A stretch of 14,668 nt of DNA from Prevotella sp. UBA7764 (GTDB lineage Bacteria > Bacteroidota > Bacteroidia > Bacteroidales > Bacteroidaceae). This document shows positions 6,280-13,218 of the stretch, piece by piece (position 1 is the first letter of the stretch; each line of letters starts with the position of its first letter). A program made the position numbers and the translations under genes. The DNA lies in the NCBI GenBank assembly GCA_002481295.1, contig DLDU01000020.1:1-14668 (forward strand). The letters are read 5' to 3'. The notes under the pieces were generated by a model, which saw only the letters and a program-made list of their open reading frames with translations, searched no databases and was not told the DNA's origin.

Positions 6280-7615
6280 TCACTCTGCCGAAATACCGAC
6301 CATCTTGCTTTGATAGCTGTCTATCGCCGCAGAGAGAGCAGCGTTGATGGCATACGAACTATCATCGGAGGAAGTGAATGTCCACTTGAAGTCGCCTTTG
6401 TCCAAACGACCGGCTCCCGTCCATCCCATGACCACAGCTGGCACCCGAGTGGCGACGTCGGGCTCGTAAGTGTACATCAGAGAGCTGTTGGTATCGAAAT
6501 TGTTGTAAGCCGTACCGCCCACGAGCGCCTTCACACTACCGGGCACCTGCTCGTCACGCGAAGCCACCTCGTAGCAGTCGAAACTCGTTGAGCTCTCATG
6601 CTGCGTGATCGGCGTGCAGTTGGAAATTGCGCCCTTATCGGCATAGACATTGCCATAGCTCTTGATCATTCCGCCCGTCTCACCCGAGAAGGTGCCGCCG
6701 CCCTTGGCATCCGTACCCTGCTGAGAGATGAGCATCGGATCCTTTTTGATAAGCGTCGAGAATGGCCTGCAAGCCCATGAAAGTAGTCACGTTAGTAGCC
6801 TTGGATCCTGTCTTCACCTCACAAGTCACGGTCTTGGCCGTCTGCGCCGTGACATAGATGACGCGCGCGTCGGACTTCAGCGATCCATCGTCGTTGTAGG
6901 CGCCAACGCCCGTATTGTCGAGATGAGCAAAGCCCGAGCGGTCGTAGTTCTGCACCGTCATGGCCGTAGCCTCATTGGCGTTTGTCTCCAGCTCCTTGCC
7001 TTTGCTCACCGGCACGACCATCATGTCGTAGTTGCCGGCTTTGAGTCCTACCATGTCAGCACGATAGGTGTCGCCATAGCTGCGTACGAGCATGGAGTCG
7101 ATGCGCGTGTAGGATGTGAAGTCGCCACCTTTTATATATACGTGATAGAGCGTGCAGTCGCCGAGCTTCTTAAACTTCACGTAAGCCGACTCCAACCAGC
7201 CCTTTGCCTCCGTGATCTCCACCTTGCCGTCCTCATTGCTTACCTTTCCTCCGGTGCTGTTGCCCGAGGCCTTGGCAAAACCCACGTTCTTTGGCGTGTA
7301 ATAGACATCCTGCCAATCGGTACCGCAAACATAGAGCGTGTCCTTGTCAATGGCAATCTTAGTGATGTCAGCGGTATTGTAATATTTCAGGCTGCCGTTA
7401 CTGTTGGTGATCAGTGCCTAGTTAGCCTGACTGTCAAAAGTCACGGCATGATCAGACACATCGGCTTTCGTATCGGAAGAAGCGCCACCCTTCAAAGCAG
7501 TTTTGTCTGCTGATGGCGTGGAAGTAAAGTTCCAGGAGACATCTGCCCATGCCCAGCCGGGAAGCAGCAAGAGGGCGATCAGCAGTAACAACGTATTGAG
7601 TATGTGTCTTTTCAT
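6280..7615 (-). pseudogene. Broken, core-deleted pectate lyase (PL1-like), secreted
   Basis: The gene starts at 7615 behind a strong AAGGAGG site (7624-7630) and encodes a signal peptide (MKRHILNTLLLLIALLLLPG, cleavage probably after WAWA). An in-frame TAG at 7418-7420 ends it after 65 residues, yet the same frame stays open to about 6743. That part holds the accessory domain of Bacteroidetes pectate lyases (GWLESAYVKF, YIKGGDFTSYTRID, LVRSYGDTYRADMVGLKAG, YDRSGFAH, GVGAYNDDGSLK, GLQAILDAYQKG). At 6741-6752 the frame shifts and the sequence jumps to the C-terminal part (DPMLISQQGTDAKG, GGMIKSYGNVYADKG). The parallel beta-helix catalytic core expected between these is missing. The assignment rests on remembered family motifs. 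With a stop, a frame change and no core, it should make no active enzyme. Confidence 0.75.
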
Positions 7616-7628
7616 CGTCTGTTCCTCC

Positions 7629-7797
7629 TTATTTCTTTATTTCCTTTTTTCCATTAATGATATAAACGCCCTTAGGGAGCTTGGTTTTGTCCTTACCCAC
7701 ATACCGTCCTGAGAGCGAAGAGATGCGGCCATCGGCAGTCCGGCGTGCGTCTTTGTTCACAACTTTGATACTCGTTGCAGTACCAAAAGCGATGTTC
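7629..7797 (-). pseudogene. C-terminal tail fragment of a secreted protein
   Basis: Minus-strand coding sequence that ends at 7629-7631 with a secretion-type tail (LSGRYVGKDK, then GVYIINGKKEIKK). Only about 55 residues look genuine. Beyond about 7797 the same frame merely reads antisense through the plus-strand fragment at 7800-8385. It has lost its N terminus and promoter. It lies 13 nt upstream of the pectate lyase start, so it was once the preceding gene of the same operon, plausibly another secreted polysaccharide enzyme. The exact fusion point cannot be fixed by eye. Confidence 0.65.
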
Positions 7798-7799
7798 AC

Positions 7800-8385
7800 C
7801 GGATCATTGAACGGCCAGACGATCACCAGTACGCTCGACGGATTCTCACTGACTGTGACAGACACAAAAGACAAGGTGGCTGTCGATGAAAGCGGCACCC
7901 GCTTTGGCACGGCAGAAAGCAACACACGTTACGAATATCGCTTGAAATCAGGCGGTAAGAGCGGCACTGCCAACAACATGTCCATCGCCGTACCGGCAAG
8001 CGGCACCCTGCAGGTATGTGCCCGCACAGGCTCTAACAGCGCTACCGACCGCAATCTGGTGCTCACCCAGGACGGAAAGGAACTGTACAACAAAGTGGTG
8101 CAGGAATCTGACGCTACATCGATTACACTCGACGATGGTAACGAAAGCAAGGTGTACCCCATCATCTCAGTAGCAGTGAACCAAGGCACAGTGGAAGTCA
8201 CCTACCCTACCGGCTCCATGAATTTCTATGCTTTCACTTTCACGCCAGGCACTACCGGCATCAGCAGTACGGTGGAAAACCAGAAAGCAAACGACGGTGC
8301 AACCTATAACCTCGCCGGACAGTGTGTGGACAAAAACTATAAGGGCATAGTCATCAGCGATGGCAAGAAGGTGATACGGAAGTAA
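7800..8385 (+). pseudogene. C-terminal fragment of a secreted carbohydrate-active protein
   Basis: Open on the plus strand to the TAA at 8383-8385, with no signal peptide and no credible start. The genuine part begins near LNGQTITSTLDGFSLTVTD and continues as a beta-sandwich-like domain (RYEYRLKSGGKSG, VCARTGSNSATDRNLVLTQ, VEVTYPTGSMNFYAFTF). This type accompanies pectin-active enzymes (pectate lyases, pectinesterases) in Prevotella-like bacteria. It ends with a tail (YNLAGQ, then GIVISDGKKVIRK). Upstream of about 7800 the frame only reads antisense to the opposite fragment. It is probably a gene whose front was lost in the same event that truncated its divergent neighbour. The domain assignment is from memory of the family; the truncation is visible. 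Confidence 0.6.
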
Positions 8386-8425
8386 ACTTCTCAAAAAGGA
8401 ACGACCCTTGAATATGGTGACACCG

Positions 8426-8452
8426 TAGGGACGGCCCGCCGTGGCCGCCCTA
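8426..8452. repeat. GC-rich palindromic element, copy 2
   Basis: TAGGG-A-CGGCC (8426-8436) pairs with GGCCG-CCCTA (8443-8452) around the loop CGCCGT, with one bulged A. The core matches the element at 6215-6255 in the same orientation. It sits 41 nt after the stop of the plus-strand fragment. Confidence 0.65.
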
Positions 8453-8592
8453 ACACGCTTGGCGGTAATATTAAATAATGCCTCTGCCACGCACCTGCAT
8501 TCATGTCACCTCTTTCTGAACTATATCAAAATTGATTGTTCGATGATCAATGTAGTTATCCTCTGACTTAAATGTCGCCAAAACAAAAGGGC
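8453..8592. other. Intergenic, nothing recognised
   Basis: No open frame, RNA gene or consensus promoter is visible between the palindrome and the terminator at 8593-8637. The rest of the gap (8638-8739) holds only a weak 7-bp hairpin at 8672-8689. Confidence 0.5.
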
Positions 8593-8637
8593 AAAAAAAT
8601 AAAGGGACCGAACTCACGATTGAGTGTCGGTCCCTTT
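8593..8637 (-). terminator. Terminator of the anti-sigma-like gene
   Basis: An 11-bp stem (8601-8611 with 8627-8637) extended by 5 bp (8612-8616 with 8621-8625, one bulged G) has a 4-nt loop. On the minus strand it is followed by TTTATTTTTTT. It lies about 100 nt beyond the stop of the gene at 8740. Confidence 0.85.
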
Positions 8638-8739
8638 CTACGTTAGTATGTTATGAAAAATTTGAGAGAATAGAAACTTCACAGTTTCTTAATGTTGTTT
8701 TACTAAACATGATTTTATAGAGAAAGCATAGAAATAATC

Positions 8740-9237
8740 TTATTTGATCATCACCTGCCCCGTGGAGCTCTGCGTGCTTGTCATCGCTCGTGGAACGGAG
8801 TCGACAGCGGCACTGTCGCTCATGGCTACCGAAGTGCCTTTTTCTATCTCCGGCTTGGAATAGCCGTCGTAGCTGCTGATCGGGTCTTGATTTTTCTGAG
8901 CGAAGGGCACCTGAATGGCATTGCCAAGGGTCAGGACGATGGCGACAATAGCAGCGGCCTTGAAGAGCGGACGCAAGCGCTGCGGCATCGAAACGATGCG
9001 TGCCTTGACCACCTTGGGCTCCTCTGTCATAGCGAGAATCTTCTCGTCGAAGTCATCACCAAGCACATCAACCTTCGGCTCTTCGCGCTGGTAGGCGAAT
9101 AGCGGCTGGTAGCGCTTCAAGTCGGCGGGGATGTCGGCCTGACTAAAGAACGCCCGCAAGATGTCTTCCTCTTCCAAGGAAGTCTCGCAGCGCCAATAGC
9201 GCTTCAAAAGCTGATTGATATACTTATAGTCCATCAT
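8740..9237 (-). CDS. Small membrane protein, ECF anti-sigma-like
   Basis: A 165-residue single-pass membrane protein. The N-terminal cytoplasmic part (MDYKYINQLLKRYWRCETSLEEEDILRAFF...) matches a Bacteroidetes family that usually sits directly after an ECF sigma factor gene and is thought to act as its anti-sigma factor or partner. One membrane helix lies at about 92-110 (FKAAAIVAIVLTLGNAIQV), with a polar outer tail of some 55 residues. A central block (LGDDFDEKILAM, 59-70) is typical of the family. No sigma-factor gene is next to it in this window. An ECF-like promoter stands just upstream and a strong terminator downstream, so it appears to be transcribed alone. The family recognition is fair; the anti-sigma function is inferred. 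Confidence 0.82.
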   Translation of the reverse strand: MMDYKYINQLLKRYWRCETSLEEEDILRAFFSQADIPADLKRYQPLFAYQREEPKVDVLGDDFDEKILAMTEEPKVVKARIVSMPQRLRPLFKAAAIVAIVLTLGNAIQVPFAQKNQDPISSYDGYSKPEIEKGTSVAMSDSAAVDSVPRAMTSTQSSTGQVMIK

Positions 9238-9260
9238 TATTTTTGCATTTACACTATAAT

Positions 9261-9285
9261 GACGAGGGAAATGGATAAAAGTTAC
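9261..9285 (-). promoter_or_regulatory. ECF-type sigma promoter candidate
   Basis: On the minus strand GTAAC (9281-9285), a 16-nt spacer and CGTC (9261-9264) match the AAC/CGTC pattern of ECF sigma promoters. The start of transcription would fall near 9253, about 16 nt before the ATG at 9237. No TAnnTTTG element is found on this strand here. Confidence 0.55.
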
Positions 9286-9393
9286 AAGGGAATTCCATAT
9301 TTAACCTTTGATAACAATATCAAGGGAATTAGTAACTATTCTGCGAATGAAGTCTTACTACTCGCTATCCTCTTTTTATCAAGAATTTGAGAA

Positions 9394-9597
9394 TTATAGA
9401 ATTTTCAGCGCATCATAGTGAATTGATAAGCATTGGAGAATATAAGCAGCTTCGCTGCCTTCTTTCGGATAATTCTTTTTAATTTCTGTCGACAGAATAA
9501 TTCTCTCATTCTCATATTCTTGAGATAATATAGTCAAGGAAATCTCTTCAACGACAAGCAACAACCATTGCATCATTGCCTGCCACACATCAGACAT
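9394..9597 (-). CDS. Hypothetical small acidic protein
   Basis: A minus-strand frame of 67 codons from the ATG at 9597; GTG at 9609 and TTG at 9612 are possible longer starts. The product begins MSDVWQAMMQWLLLVVEEIS and continues with an amphipathic acidic and basic part ending HYDALKIL. It is AT-rich unlike its neighbours. It is divergent from the cas operon and upstream of the anti-sigma-like gene. I do not recognise a family and see no consensus promoter for it. It may be a small gene, a remnant of a longer one or a chance frame. Confidence 0.35.
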   Translation of the reverse strand: MSDVWQAMMQWLLLVVEEISLTILSQEYENERIILSTEIKKNYPKEGSEAAYILQCLSIHYDALKIL

Positions 9598-9635
9598 CCA
9601 ATCTTTCACCAATGCAAAAAAAACGTCTTTAATTG

Positions 9636-9666
9636 TTGCAACTTTGAGAATAATCTCTTATTTTTG
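9636..9666 (+). promoter_or_regulatory. Distal promoter candidate of the cas operon
   Basis: TTG (9636-9638), a 20-nt spacer and TATTTTTG (9659-9666) fit the Bacteroidetes consensus. The transcript would run through the dyad at 9725-9749 before reaching cas6. A 16-codon frame (9691-9741) that ends at the hairpin could be a leader peptide, but nothing supports its translation. Confidence 0.45.
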
Positions 9667-9724
9667 CATTGTGAATAACCTTAAACGCCTATGATGACAC
9701 TCCGTTCCAGCAAAGACATGATAA

Positions 9725-9749
9725 TATCACCACAAACATAGTGGTGATA
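9725..9749. promoter_or_regulatory. 9-bp dyad upstream of the cas promoter, operator candidate
   Basis: TATCACCAC (9725-9733) and GTGGTGATA (9741-9749) form a perfect inverted repeat around AAACATA. It ends 6 nt before the -33 element of the proximal cas promoter. No T-run follows, so a protein-binding site is more likely than a terminator. Confidence 0.55.
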
Positions 9750-9755
9750 AACCGA

Positions 9756-9787
9756 TTTGGATACATTGGTCAAATTGGCTAATTTTG
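9756..9787 (+). promoter_or_regulatory. Proximal promoter of the cas operon
   Basis: TTTG (9756-9759), a 20-nt spacer and TAATTTTG (9780-9787) match the Bacteroidetes consensus exactly. The start of transcription would lie near 9794, leaving a leader of about 27 nt before the cas6 ATG at 9821. Confidence 0.8.
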
Positions 9788-9820
9788 CATCGTCATTAGC
9801 AAAACAAAACAAACAAACAT

Positions 9821-10486
9821 ATGAGAATCATTTTAAAGACAACAACCAACACATTTCCCGTCCCATTCGACTACCAGGCCAAAATGGTAGGATGCCTACA
9901 CAAGTGGATAGGCACCAAAAATGAATTGCACGGAAAAATATCCCTCTACTCATTTTCCTGGCTACAAGACGGCGTGGTGGTGAAAAGCGCACTGTCGTTT
10001 CCTCATGGTGCCCGCTTCTTCATCAGTTTCTATGATGAAAGCGTCGTTAAAGACATCATCCGCACCATCCTCGACGATCCCGCCATGTTCTGTGGCATGG
10101 AGATAAGGGACATCACACTGGCCCCAGCCCCCGACTTCTCCAAGCGTGACCTGTACTATTGTGGCAGCCCTATTCTCATCAAGCGGAAAATGGAGGATGG
10201 CAGCTTCAAGCAATTCAATTTCAATGATGCCGAAGCCAGCCAATACATGAAAGAGACACTCGTCAATAAAATGCACGAGGCTGGACTGGAAGACGACGAG
10301 ACCCTCGCTATCCACTTTGACACGTCGTATGAAAAGAAAAAACTGAAGCTCATACACTATCACGACATCGGCAACAAAGCCAGCCTCTGCCCCGTCATCA
10401 TCCACGGCAAACCGGAAACCAAGCATTTCGCGTGGGAAGTGGGTATTGGCAACTCTACCGGCATCGGCTTCGGTGCCATCTATTAA
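9821..10486 (+). CDS. cas6: CRISPR endoribonuclease Cas6
   Basis: Cas6 cuts the precursor CRISPR RNA inside each repeat to give mature guide RNAs. The 221-residue product has the usual length. The N-terminal ferredoxin-like strand is followed by the family pattern LHG...YSFSWL with H37 as the likely catalytic histidine. The C-terminal glycine-rich RNA-binding loop is clear (GIGNSTGIGFGAIY, residues 208-221). It is the first gene of the operon, directly behind a good promoter, and ends 19 nt before cas5. A separate Cas6 means the Cas5 protein here is not needed for processing, unlike in type I-C. Confidence 0.93.
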   Translation: MRIILKTTTNTFPVPFDYQAKMVGCLHKWIGTKNELHGKISLYSFSWLQDGVVVKSALSFPHGARFFISFYDESVVKDIIRTILDDPAMFCGMEIRDITLAPAPDFSKRDLYYCGSPILIKRKMEDGSFKQFNFNDAEASQYMKETLVNKMHEAGLEDDETLAIHFDTSYEKKKLKLIHYHDIGNKASLCPVIIHGKPETKHFAWEVGIGNSTGIGFGAIY

Positions 10487-10505
10487 TACTAAAGGAGAAC
10501 AGCGT

Positions 10506-11063
10506 ATGTATATAGTCACTTTCAAGGGACCCTTTGGGTTCATCAAACCTTGGACTGCCGTCCGCGACGGCGAGACGTTCAGCCAGCAGTTTCTTACACC
10601 TTCTATTATAGAGGGCATCGAAAAGAAGCTCTTCCCCGAACTGCTCTCTTCTCCTGGCATCCACAAAATCATACGGCACAAACTCAGTTGCCAGGCGATG
10701 TCATCACAGCAGGAGGTCACCCAAGCCCGTGCATGGAAAAACACCAAGAAGAGCCATGAGCGTTTCCGGTCCATCATCAACCGCGACATACTTGTCAATC
10801 CCGTGCTACGCTTGGCCTTTACCGACGTCGACGACGCCATGCGGGCCTCGCGTCAGCATATCTGCCTCTGCCGCAACGAAGACGTGCTGCTGCCGGACAG
10901 AGAGATAAAAGAGATGGACGATCAGACATTCTCACAACTCCCGGGATTTGAACTGCATATAGGGCAGTCCAACCAGTCTTTCTTAGTGGGATTCAACCGG
11001 TTTGACAACCAGAAGCCCATGCACGGATGGATAGAATATAACGGAATATCGTTAACAAGATAG
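10506..11063 (+). CDS. cas5: Cas5-like subunit of the type I surveillance complex
   Basis: Cas5 holds the 5' handle of the crRNA in Cascade. This 185-residue protein shows a Cas5-like N terminus (FKGPFGFIKPWT followed by LTPSIIEGIEKKLFP, replacing the common P.ptaiiGll segment) and the inner pattern RSIINRDILVNPVLRLAF, close to the R...LVNP...I.F block of Cas5. A good ribosome-binding site, AAAGGAGAA at 10491-10499, fixes the ATG at 10506; the frame is open upstream into cas6 but has no better start. It is on the short side for a Cas5 and rather divergent, so the call rests on both motifs and position between cas6 and cas3. Confidence 0.82.
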   Translation: MYIVTFKGPFGFIKPWTAVRDGETFSQQFLTPSIIEGIEKKLFPELLSSPGIHKIIRHKLSCQAMSSQQEVTQARAWKNTKKSHERFRSIINRDILVNPVLRLAFTDVDDAMRASRQHICLCRNEDVLLPDREIKEMDDQTFSQLPGFELHIGQSNQSFLVGFNRFDNQKPMHGWIEYNGISLTR

Positions 11064-11070
11064 TAAGGCA

Positions 11071-13215
11071 ATGACAAACAGACATGAGGAAATACTCGCT
11101 AAAAGTGAGCGCAATGGATCGGTGAGTCTCTACCAGCATCTCAAGGATGTGGCAGAACTGGCCGTAGTCATCGCACGCCACGAAGGCATGGACGAGCGCA
11201 CAGCCCTCTTGGGCGCGCTGCTCCACGACATTGGCAAGACGAGCACTGTCTTTCAAAAGACGCTGAGCTCCGCCTTCCGCCCGGCTCCTCATTTCGTTTT
11301 CCGCCATGAGATCGCCTCACTCTTCTTTCTCTCTCTCGTAGAATCGAGCCGCCGTGACGCTGTGGTGGAAATGATAGCTGCGCACCACAAATCGGTCTAC
11401 CAGGATGTCCGCGAGTTGGGACTGCTCGACCTCGACGAGTCGATGGACGATGCTTGTACCGTTCACGCAAAGGACTTCGACGTGTGGAGCCCAACAGCGA
11501 TAGAGATTCTCGCCTCGTTAGGCATGGAAGTCCATCCGGTGAGCGTCGAAGAGGCACAAGCCAACTATGACTACGCTGTCGACTACTGTGCATCACGGCC
11601 TTTAGGCTGCTCGGCGTGGAAGGGACTGCTGATGGCTGCCGACCACATGGCCTCGGCAATGGAATGGAAGCAGGAGATGCCTACTGACAAGATCTTCGTC
11701 AAGCCCGACTTGCACTTTTATGACCGCCAGAGTGAGCTCTATCCTCTGTCACTCATCCCCACGGTGGATTCCCGGCAGCACACCCTCGTCTGCGCTCCTA
11801 CGGGAGCCGGCAAGACCGACTTTCTGTTGCGCCGCTGCCGTGGACGGGTGTTTTACACATTGCCGTATCAGGCTTCCATCAACGCCATGTACGACCGCAT
11901 CAAGCACGACCTCCGCGGCACTGGCGCTCAGGTTTGCCTGCTCCATGCAGCCTCAAGTCTGAAGGTTGCCGATGGCAAAATCGAGGAGCGGATCATGCAG
12001 CGGATGGTGGGTGCCTCGGTCAAGGTGCTCACGCCGCATCAGATGGCGTCTGTGGTCTATGGCATCAAGGGCTACGAGGCCATGGCCTTGGATCTGAAAG
12101 GATGTGATATCATCCTTGACGAGATACACACCTACTCCAACACCATCCAGGCCATCGTGTTGCGCATCATCGACATCCTCGTCGCCCTGGGCTGCCGCAT
12201 CCATGTGGGTACCGCCACCATGCCGTCACTGCTCTACGACGAAATTCTCCGGCGGCTCGGCGGACCCGACAAGGTCTATCAAGTGAAACTTGACAACAGC
12301 ACCCTCGAAACGTTCAACCGGCACCAACTTTATAAGCTAAGCAGCGATGACGACATCTTCCAGACTGTCGACAGTCTGGTGGCACAGGGGCAGAAAGTAC
12401 TGTTGGTCTGCAACCAAGTCAAGCGGGCACAGGATCTCTACAACCAGGTGGCAAAACGCTATGGCGATGTCCCCACTATGCTCATCCACAGTCGGTTCCG
12501 GCGTTGTGACAGAAGCGATTTGGAGACTACGCTCACATCAGAATACAACAGCATGCCGGGAGCCTGCATCGTAGTCTCGACGCAGGTGGTGGAAGTTAGC
12601 CTCGATATCAGTTTTGATGCCATGATCACCGAGTGCGCACCCATTGACGCCCTTGTCCAGCGCTTCGGGCGTGTCAACCGCAAACGCACACGGCAGACCA
12701 TCGGTCATTACAAACCCGTGTATGTGGTGGCTCCACCGGATGATAAGGACGAAGCCCTGCCCTATACCCTCGACGTGCTTCAGCGCACCTTCGACGTACT
12801 GCCCGACCATGGCGAGCTGATGGAGGAGCGGCAGGTGCAGTCGATGATTGACCAGGTCTATGACCATCTGGAGCTTGAGGACATCGACTTCTCCGGCGTG
12901 GCCTATTGCGACGGTCATTGGCGGCTAAAGGAACTCTGGCACCGTGCCAAGTCGGCACTGCTCGAAGCTCTCGATATCAACTCAGCAGTCTGCGTCACAG
13001 AGAGCGACAAGCAAGCCTATCTCGATGCTGACAGTACGGCACGGACAAAGATGGAGATTCCCGTCAGCTATCACGCCATTGCCCACCGGCAGCTCAACCA
13101 GATAGACCAAGGCTCGCGGCCTTTCGTCATCCCTGACAAGGCTTACGACCAAGCGGAAGGGCTGCTCATCGACGAGGCGCAGCCAACAAATTATAGAACT
13201 TATGAAATGCTTTAA
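11071..13215 (+). CDS. cas3: CRISPR nuclease-helicase Cas3
   Basis: Cas3 is recruited to target-bound Cascade, nicks the displaced strand and degrades DNA while unwinding it. The 714-residue protein has both parts in the usual order. The HD nuclease comes first: H23, HD at 52-53 with K56, RHE at 78-80 and HH at 105-106. The superfamily 2 helicase follows: Walker A APTGAGKT (242-249), Walker B DEIH (350-353), TATMP (381-385), STQVVEVSLD as motif V, and QRFGRVNR (530-537) as motif VI. All key residues look intact. It starts 7 nt after cas5 and ends 3 nt before the next gene. It is a compact Cas3, with only a short C-terminal region after the helicase. Confidence 0.97.
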   Translation: MTNRHEEILAKSERNGSVSLYQHLKDVAELAVVIARHEGMDERTALLGALLHDIGKTSTVFQKTLSSAFRPAPHFVFRHEIASLFFLSLVESSRRDAVVEMIAAHHKSVYQDVRELGLLDLDESMDDACTVHAKDFDVWSPTAIEILASLGMEVHPVSVEEAQANYDYAVDYCASRPLGCSAWKGLLMAADHMASAMEWKQEMPTDKIFVKPDLHFYDRQSELYPLSLIPTVDSRQHTLVCAPTGAGKTDFLLRRCRGRVFYTLPYQASINAMYDRIKHDLRGTGAQVCLLHAASSLKVADGKIEERIMQRMVGASVKVLTPHQMASVVYGIKGYEAMALDLKGCDIILDEIHTYSNTIQAIVLRIIDILVALGCRIHVGTATMPSLLYDEILRRLGGPDKVYQVKLDNSTLETFNRHQLYKLSSDDDIFQTVDSLVAQGQKVLLVCNQVKRAQDLYNQVAKRYGDVPTMLIHSRFRRCDRSDLETTLTSEYNSMPGACIVVSTQVVEVSLDISFDAMITECAPIDALVQRFGRVNRKRTRQTIGHYKPVYVVAPPDDKDEALPYTLDVLQRTFDVLPDHGELMEERQVQSMIDQVYDHLELEDIDFSGVAYCDGHWRLKELWHRAKSALLEALDINSAVCVTESDKQAYLDADSTARTKMEIPVSYHAIAHRQLNQIDQGSRPFVIPDKAYDQAEGLLIDEAQPTNYRTYEML

Positions 13216-13218
13216 ACG

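Noticed and set aside
6728..7513. Plus-strand frame of 261 codons across the pectate lyase remnant
   Set aside because: It is antisense to clear pectate lyase motifs and has no family features of its own.
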